From positions 5,607,074 to 5,671,073 of the forward strand of contig NZ_CP041186.1 in assembly GCF_006517175.1 (NCBI RefSeq): a DNA stretch of 64,000 nt. Direction: 5' to 3'. Under the pieces are notes generated by a model that saw only the letters and a list, made by a program, of their open reading frames with translations, was not told where the DNA came from and did no database searches. Shown here in pieces: positions 58,971 to 64,000 of this stretch (positions within the stretch are counted from its first letter, which is position 1; each line of letters begins with the position of its first letter). A program made the translations under genes and the position numbers. The DNA is from Persicimonas caeni. Its GTDB lineage: Bacteria; Myxococcota_A; Bradymonadia; Bradymonadales; Bradymonadaceae.

Positions 58971-59114
58971 CATTAGGTTGGTTTGGCATGTGGGGAGGCT
59001 TGTGTCAATAGTCGGTTCTCATTAGTGGGGTTGTCGAATTGGACGAAATGCCGTCGTTTTTCGACCAACCCGGCAGCAACTTGTCTTTGTAGGCGATAAG
59101 GGTGACAAGAAAGC

Positions 59115-59150
59115 AAAAACCCCGAAAGCCGTTGCCGGCTTCCGGGGTTT
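59115..59150 (-). terminator. Terminator of tRNA-Val genes
   Basis: 13-bp stem 59119-59131 with 59136-59148, one mismatch, flanked by A5 on the left; downstream of the minus-strand tRNA pair. Confidence 0.9.
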
Positions 59151-59156
59151 GCGTAG

Positions 59157-59228
59157 TGGGCGTGCCTGGATTTGAACCAGGGACTTCTTCCGTGTCGGGG
59201 AAGCACTCTTCCACTGAGTTACACGCCC
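59157..59228 (-). tRNA. tRNA-Val(GAC), copy 1
   Basis: 72 nt cloverleaf: acceptor GGGCGTG/CACGCCC, D-stem ACTC/GAGT, anticodon arm CTTCC-CCGACAC-GGAAG, T-arm CCTGG-TTCAAAT-CCAGG. Anticodon GAC. Position 33 is C instead of the near-universal U. CCA not encoded. Confidence 0.95.
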
Positions 59229-59268
59229 TCGTGGGCGCGGCGTTGGAGCCGCGTCCCTATGTTTGCAG

Positions 59269-59340
59269 TGGGCGTGCCTGGATTTGAACCAGGGACTTCT
59301 TCCGTGTCGGGGAAGCACTCTTCCACTGAGTTACACGCCC
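59269..59340 (-). tRNA. tRNA-Val(GAC), copy 2
   Basis: Identical to copy 1 over all 72 nt, also with C33; 40 bp separates the two. A tandem duplicate sharing the terminator at 59115. Confidence 0.95.
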
Positions 59341-59464
59341 TCAAGGGACGGCGTTTATAACGGCGCCCCCGGACCAATGCAAGGGAAAAATTGGCAACTT
59401 GATGCGAGGCGTCAAGGGCACTAGTAATCAGCGTGTAACGTGGCTCTTTCGAGGACAGAGAAAG

Positions 59465-60382
59465 ATGGTCGAACGCATCGTCATTGTGGGCACCGGATAT
59501 GTGGGCTTGGAGCTTGCGCGCCAAGCGATCGAGCGCGGGTTTGCGGTCACCGGGACCAGCCGCTCGCCCGAGACGCTGGCCAGGCTCGAGGGGATGGGGG
59601 CGACGGGGCTTCGCTTCGACGTGCTCGACGACCCGGTCGAGAAGCTCGCCGAGGTGCTCGACGAGCATGCGGCGGTGGTCTACAGCGTGCCCACCGTCTA
59701 CCGCGACTACGAGGAGGCCGAGTCGGGCATGCCGCGCCACGTCGAGCCGGTCGATCGCGTGCTGCAGACGTGCGCCGGCGCCGGCGTCGAGCGATTCGTC
59801 TACCTGTCGTCGACGTCGGTCTACGGAGATCAGGACGGTGCCTGGGTCGACGAGGGCACCCCGCGCGCGCCGACCTCGCCGTACGGCAAGATGCGTCGGG
59901 ATATCGAGAATCAGGTGCTCGACTACGACCGCGACATGGCGGTCAATATTGCCCGGTTGGTGGGCATCTACGGGCCGGGGCGCACCATCCTCGAGTACAT
60001 CAAGTCGGGGCGCTACAAGCTCGTCGACGGCGGCAAGAAGCCGACCAACCGCGTGCACGTCTACGATATCGCCCAGTCGATCTTGGCGATGATCGAGCGC
60101 GGCCCGCAGGGCGGTCGGGTCTACAACGTCAGCGACGGCGACCCGCGCACGGTCGCCGAGTTGGTCGATTTTCTGGTGGACCGACTCGGGGTCGAGCGCC
60201 CCGAAGAGGTGAGCTTCGAGCAATACGCAAAAACGCGCGGCCCCAATGTGGCCGCGCGCTGGAAAAACACCTACCGCTGCTCCAACAACCGCCTGGTCGA
60301 CGAGTTGGGCGTGTCGCTGCGATACCCGAACGTGCTCGAGGGGTATCGGGCGATCTTTGGGTTGGGGGAGGAGGGGGACTAA
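59465..60382 (+). CDS. NAD-dependent epimerase/dehydratase-like protein
   Basis: 305 residues from ATG 59465. Extended-SDR features: GTGYVGLEL (about 8-16), SSTSVYG, then YGKMRRDIE (YxxxK), VGIYGPG and RVHVYDIA. It acts on a nucleotide-sugar or similar substrate. The stop TAA is the first base triplet of the decamer array. Confidence 0.9.
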   Translation: MVERIVIVGTGYVGLELARQAIERGFAVTGTSRSPETLARLEGMGATGLRFDVLDDPVEKLAEVLDEHAAVVYSVPTVYRDYEEAESGMPRHVEPVDRVLQTCAGAGVERFVYLSSTSVYGDQDGAWVDEGTPRAPTSPYGKMRRDIENQVLDYDRDMAVNIARLVGIYGPGRTILEYIKSGRYKLVDGGKKPTNRVHVYDIAQSILAMIERGPQGGRVYNVSDGDPRTVAELVDFLVDRLGVERPEEVSFEQYAKTRGPNVAARWKNTYRCSNNRLVDELGVSLRYPNVLEGYRAIFGLGEEGD

Positions 60383-60580
60383 GGGGAACTAAGGGTGACT
60401 AAGGGTGACTAAGAGAGACTAAGGGTGACTAAGGGGAGCTAAGGGTGACTAAGAGAGACTAAGGGGAACTAAGGGTGACTAAGTAACCTTTAGTAACCCT
60501 AAGTAACCTTTAGTCACCCTAAGTCACCCTAAGTAACCTTTAGTAACCCTAAGTAACCTTTAGTCACCCTAAGTAACCCT
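60381..60580. repeat. Two-armed decamer array (giant palindrome)
   Basis: Ten decamers of type AAGGGTGACT (60381-60480) are followed by ten of the complementary type (AAGTAACCTT/TAGTCACCCT, 60481-60580). Each arm is a direct tandem repeat and together they can fold as one ~100-bp hairpin. It fills exactly the gap between two convergent stop codons. Probably terminates both genes. Confidence 0.95.
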
Positions 60581-61113
60581 TACTCATTCTCCGCCAAATA
60601 CTTCTCCATCCCCCGGTTCACGTCTTTGAGGTTCGGGGTGATCATCTTGACGACGAAGTCCTCGACCGCTTTGCCCACGCGGCCGGCGAGCATGCCGGGG
60701 ACGCCGGGGATCTGGCGGGCGTCGACCTCGAGGGTGCCGTCGATGATGATCTCGACCTCGTCACCCTTGTCGATGTAGCGGTTGGTCCCCTTGGCCGTGA
60801 TTGCGTCGGACAAGAAGCCGACCTCCATGTCCCAGTCGCAGGTCCACTCGTCTTTGTGCCACACGGCCGTGTCGGTCCACTGCAGCATCTCGGGCTTGAT
60901 GAACTTGCGGGCGAGCTTGGGGATCTCTTCGTCTTTGGCCTTCCAGACGCGCACCACCTTGGTGGTGTTGTCGTCGATGTCTTCGCGATCTTTGGTGGTG
61001 ATCGACTCGATGTCGGGAAGGTAGGCGTCGAGGTCGTCGAGGTCGTCGCGGAAGGTTCTGTAGACGAGCTCGCGCGGGTAAGTGACTTTGTCGGTGACGC
61101 TGATCTTGGCCAT
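60580..61113 (-). CDS. DUF2505/SRPBCC-like protein
   Basis: 177 residues; GGAGG before ATG. START/SRPBCC-like ligand-binding fold: N-terminal FxxxxVYRTFRDDLDDL, central DTAVW...DWDMEVGFLSDAITAKG, C-terminal helix ending VVKMITPNLKDV. DUF2505 members have no known ligand. Cytoplasmic. Confidence 0.85.
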   Translation of the reverse strand: MAKISVTDKVTYPRELVYRTFRDDLDDLDAYLPDIESITTKDREDIDDNTTKVVRVWKAKDEEIPKLARKFIKPEMLQWTDTAVWHKDEWTCDWDMEVGFLSDAITAKGTNRYIDKGDEVEIIIDGTLEVDARQIPGVPGMLAGRVGKAVEDFVVKMITPNLKDVNRGMEKYLAENE

Positions 61114-61194
61114 CGGTCATCCTCCGGATCGATGTGAAAGTTCTTGGTGACGTTCGCGTCAGGAAGTACCGCACTGGGCGGCTGAAAGCAACTG

Positions 61195-62379
61195 CTACCC
61201 GAAGATGACGCCGGTCAGCGAGTGGTTCATGTGCAGTGTCTCGAACTGCTCGCCGTAGGTGTTGAGCCCGCAGGTCGGCCCCTGGCACAACGCGTCGGCC
61301 AGCGCGTCGACTTTGCCTTCGTGGCGCGCCTCGATGTAGCGCGCGATGCAGTGAAACAAGAGCAGCGCCTCGGCCTTGCACCCGCGTGCGGTGAGCGCGT
61401 CGATGGCCTCGTCGATCGCCCGGTGCGTGCTGCCGACCAGGTCGTTGGGCTCGAGGATACTGAGCTGCTCACCGTGCTGAACCGAGCTTGCGAGCCGGAA
61501 GGTGCCGTCGTTGCGGATGCGCAGGACGGAGACCGGAAAGGGGCGGCCGCGAAAGCGATAGCCGAGCGGGAATTTCGCCACCGTCGCTGCAGTGACCTGA
61601 GAGGGGTCGATCCCCAGGGCTTCTGCGTAGACGACTTGAGCGAGCTTGCCGTCGAGTTGCTCGAGGATGCGGCCGCCGCCGGAGACTTTGGTCACCTCGA
61701 CGTGCCGGTCGGTCAGCTCCATGTGGGTGTGCTTGAAGGTCTCGAAGGGGCTGTCGTACTCGAGCAGAATCGCGGCGGCGGCGTCGCGGTAGACACGCCC
61801 GTGGTGGGCGACGCGCGCGTGACGAAAATCCTCACCGTCTCCCAGCGATGCACCCACCAGCCCCAGCCTGGGGGCGGCCTGCATGAAAAAGGGCGTCAGC
61901 AGCCCCTCTTTGCCCGAATGACCGTCGACCATGAAGAGCCACAGATGGCGCTCCGGGTCGAGCTCACTCTTGGAGCGGCCGATGCCGCGGGCGAGTTTGC
62001 CGGGAAGATGGACGATGGGGACCAGCGAGAGCTGGCGAAGCTTGGGAACGATCTCGACGGCGGCGCGCACGCCGTCTCCGTGAAAACTCATCCCGGTCAT
62101 CGAGTTGTGCGAAAACCCTTTGCAGCTCAGCTCCCCGGCCGTCGTCCCGGCCACGCCGCGTGCGCCGGTGGTCGAGTCGAGGGCGCGAGCGATGACCTTG
62201 TCGTCATGGTCGCCCCCATAAAATACCATCGTCAACTTGGCGTGCTCGGCGTCGAGTTCGTCGAGAAGTGCGGTGACGGCACGCGCCGTATCCTCGATGG
62301 CGTTGGCGGCCACCTTCACGCTGGCCTTTGGTTGTTGATCGCTCACAGTCTGTACGCTTGCATATGATTCGTCGCGCAT
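61195..62379 (-). CDS. FIST sensory-domain protein
   Basis: 394 residues from ATG 62379 (62409 also possible). FIST_N (GARGVAGTTAGELSCKG, DPERHLWLFMVDGHSGKEG) and FIST_C regions; SLGDGEDF and GVIFG end are typical. FIST domains sense small ligands in signal transduction, but this protein has no output domain; it may talk to a partner. Cytoplasmic. Confidence 0.9.
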   Translation of the reverse strand: MRDESYASVQTVSDQQPKASVKVAANAIEDTARAVTALLDELDAEHAKLTMVFYGGDHDDKVIARALDSTTGARGVAGTTAGELSCKGFSHNSMTGMSFHGDGVRAAVEIVPKLRQLSLVPIVHLPGKLARGIGRSKSELDPERHLWLFMVDGHSGKEGLLTPFFMQAAPRLGLVGASLGDGEDFRHARVAHHGRVYRDAAAAILLEYDSPFETFKHTHMELTDRHVEVTKVSGGGRILEQLDGKLAQVVYAEALGIDPSQVTAATVAKFPLGYRFRGRPFPVSVLRIRNDGTFRLASSVQHGEQLSILEPNDLVGSTHRAIDEAIDALTARGCKAEALLLFHCIARYIEARHEGKVDALADALCQGPTCGLNTYGEQFETLHMNHSLTGVIFG

Positions 62380-62518
62380 CCGCGGGCATGACCGTGCGGC
62401 AGTCTGCACGGAGCCGCTCCCAAAGCGCCTCTCCAGTCAGATCAAACAAGATCGTGGTTGAGGTTATTCGCTTATTACGAATGGAAAGCGTGTCGTCAAG
62501 CTCGGAAGTGAGGTGTTT

Positions 62519-63871
62519 TCAGGCTGCAGGCCGCGACGAGCGTCGACGATAGGCGAGCAGGCTGCCGAGGCCGACGAGAAGCGCCCAGCAGACACGGGAG
62601 GGGGAGGGGCGCGCGTCTACACTCGTACAACCGCCCGAGGACGAACCCGCGCCGCCGGTGGGACCGGCGTCGACGCCGCCAACATCCGGCGCGCCGCCGC
62701 AGCCGTCATCGACTTCGCCGTTGCAGTCATCGTCGAGGCCGTTGTCGCAGACCTCGGCCTCTTCGGGGAGCTCTTCGAGGCGGCACTCGCCGGTCCACTG
62801 CGCGCCGATGCAGCGCTCGACGCCCGCTTCGCACACCCCGACGCCTTCGGTGCCCCAGGGGCCGGTGTAGCAGGGCCGGGTGTGGCCGGTCTCGCAGCTC
62901 TGCCCGCTCGGCGAGCAGGTGTCGGCGGGGCGGTTTTGCGCGTAAAATGGGCAGTTGTCGGTCGCGCCGACGGCCACCCCGAAGCTGCCCTGGGAGGGGT
63001 AGACGTGCTCGTTGCCGTCGCCGTCGGTGACGTGGAAGTAGTAGCGATGACAGCCGGCCTCGAGCCCCAGGCTGGTCTCGAAGGCGCCGTGCTCGGGCTC
63101 GCCGTAGGCCAGGTCGAGCTCGTGGCACTCGCCGTCGACGATCGCCAAGATCGTCTGCGGCCCGCCGGTGCCCGGCTGGTAGTAGGTGATGCCGAAGGTG
63201 TGGTTGGTCTGGTTCTGGAAGTGAATGCCGTCGGCGGCGACGGGACGGCTTCCGCCGCCTGCGCCGAAGTCCTGCACCCAGCCCGTCTCGTAATTGCCGG
63301 GGCCGAGCAGGGTGTGCCCGCCGTTGTTGATATTGGCCCAGTGCCCCGACGAATGGATCCACCCGTCGACGGCGCCCTGGCCGCTCGGATACCCCTTGGC
63401 GGCGTTCTCGCCGCTGTAAACGCTGCTCCAGTAGCCGACGCGCTCCGACGAGGTGGTCGCCCCGCACGCGCCCGAGGGGCCGGCGCACTGGCCGCCTTCG
63501 TCGCCCGCCGCCTCCATGTCGCAGCACGAGGAGTGGTCCTCGCACCAGCAATTTTGATCGATGATGTGCTGGGCGTGAAACCGCGCCGCCTTCGACAGGT
63601 TCAGGTCGAAGGCGAGCGGCGGCGTCGGGTCGTAGGGCTCGTCGGGGTTGAAGGCGGTCGGCTCGGTGCGAGCGCGATTGGTCAGGTAGAGGACCACCCG
63701 CTCCGAGTAGCTCGGGTAACCGTCGCGCGGCAGGCCGAGCGCGAGCGTGCGCTCCTCGACCTCAGGTTGGGCCTGCAATGCAGGCGCTTCACTGCTTCCA
63801 CAGGCCCACGCGCCGAAGGGGAGGGCGGTCGAGAGGGCGAGGGCGGCAAGAAGGCGACGGTTCATCGACAT
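62519..63871 (-). CDS. CAP-domain secreted protein with MYXO-CTERM-like tail
   Basis: 450 residues from ATG 63871. Lipoprotein-type signal (FGAWACG). The CAP/SCP-like domain is at about 40-260 with HAQHI and GENAAKGYPSGQGA. A MopE-like loop CDNGLDDDCNGEVDDGC follows. The C-terminal Cys, membrane helix (VCWALLVGLGSLLAY) and RRRSSR form a MYXO-CTERM-type sorting signal. Cell-surface role unknown. Confidence 0.88.
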   Translation of the reverse strand: MSMNRRLLAALALSTALPFGAWACGSSEAPALQAQPEVEERTLALGLPRDGYPSYSERVVLYLTNRARTEPTAFNPDEPYDPTPPLAFDLNLSKAARFHAQHIIDQNCWCEDHSSCCDMEAAGDEGGQCAGPSGACGATTSSERVGYWSSVYSGENAAKGYPSGQGAVDGWIHSSGHWANINNGGHTLLGPGNYETGWVQDFGAGGGSRPVAADGIHFQNQTNHTFGITYYQPGTGGPQTILAIVDGECHELDLAYGEPEHGAFETSLGLEAGCHRYYFHVTDGDGNEHVYPSQGSFGVAVGATDNCPFYAQNRPADTCSPSGQSCETGHTRPCYTGPWGTEGVGVCEAGVERCIGAQWTGECRLEELPEEAEVCDNGLDDDCNGEVDDGCGGAPDVGGVDAGPTGGAGSSSGGCTSVDARPSPSRVCWALLVGLGSLLAYRRRSSRPAA

Positions 63872-63875
63872 GCGT

Positions 63876-64000
63876 TTACAGCTCCACTCCGACTTCACGG
63901 AGTTCATTTTCGGCCTGCTCGGCCCAGCCGCGGTTGGCCTTGGGGCTCGCCGGGCTCGGGTGCAGGATGCGTCCGATTACGGGTTTTTCGCCCTCGTAGC
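63876..64000 (-). CDS. Uracil-DNA-glycosylase-like protein, 3' end
   Basis: Only the last 40 codons are in the window, ending in TAA 4 bp before the CAP gene start. GRILHPSPASPKANRGW carries the HPSP motif of uracil-DNA-glycosylase-type enzymes of the SMUG/UDG superfamily. Rest lies beyond the window. Confidence 0.6.
   Translation of the reverse strand, partial: YEGEKPVIGRILHPSPASPKANRGWAEQAENELREVGVEL

Noticed and set aside
60381-60580. CRISPR array
   Set aside because: 10-bp units without unique spacers; repeat arms are complementary. The 48260 and 48628 arrays also lack spacers.

Overview
High-GC (roughly 65%) chromosomal DNA of a free-living Gram-negative bacterium, most like the Myxococcota/Bradymonadales (former Deltaproteobacteria). 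The pointers are many large lipoproteins with lipoboxes, MopE-type and IPT/TIG repeats, a C-terminal GC-TM-Arg tail of MYXO-CTERM type, an MbnP/MbnH pair, and a retron with myxobacterial RT motifs. This placement is inferred from protein style, not from a marker gene.

Layout. 1-4.0 kb: a tripartite retron made of a repeat-protein gene (5' end outside the window), a SWIM zinc-finger gene, a clear msr-msd RNA and a reverse transcriptase. 4.1-15.6 kb: surface lipoproteins, a LuxR-type regulator, an esterase and an acyltransferase. 15.8-19.6 kb: an MbnP-MbnH (metallo-mystery pair) operon with two extra genes. 19.6-30.1 kb: housekeeping and accessory genes (pseudouridine synthase, Nudix-GNAT, BNR lipoprotein, Nudix, SDR, PhnA) separated by several families of small palindromic repeats. 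30.3-36.7 kb: a segment bracketed by copies of a ~220-360 bp repeat and by a tRNA-Val(CAC) gene and its decayed relic; it carries a HEAT-repeat protein, a TetR remnant with operator, PP2C phosphatase, MORN-variant and AAA ATPase genes. 36.7-48.2 kb: an outer-membrane protein, a 2040-residue IPT/kelch lipoprotein, a response regulator, an HK-REC-HK hybrid kinase and a YceI protein. 48.2-51.0 kb: repeat-rich DNA around one lipoprotein gene.

51-59 kb is the most coherent system: a zinc-homeostasis locus. It holds a CobW/ZigA-type GTPase, a DUF1826 protein, a MerC-like membrane protein, a second CobW with an internal deletion, a frameshifted small Cys/His lipoprotein, a Fur-family (probable Zur) regulator, a ZIP transporter, an unusual ZIP-like/YraQ-permease/His-rich fusion and a ZnuA-like binding protein. 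Three copies of an 18-bp palindrome (consensus RTAAYG-N6-CRTTAT) lie upstream of the three transcription units; two of them overlap a TTGACA -35 box with identical geometry. I propose this is the Zur box. The operon under box 2 looks partly decayed.

59-64 kb: two tandem tRNA-Val(GAC) genes with C instead of U at position 33, an SDR-type epimerase, a 200-bp two-armed decamer array filling a convergent gap, an SRPBCC-like protein, a FIST sensor-domain protein, a CAP-domain lipoprotein and the end of a uracil-DNA-glycosylase-like gene.
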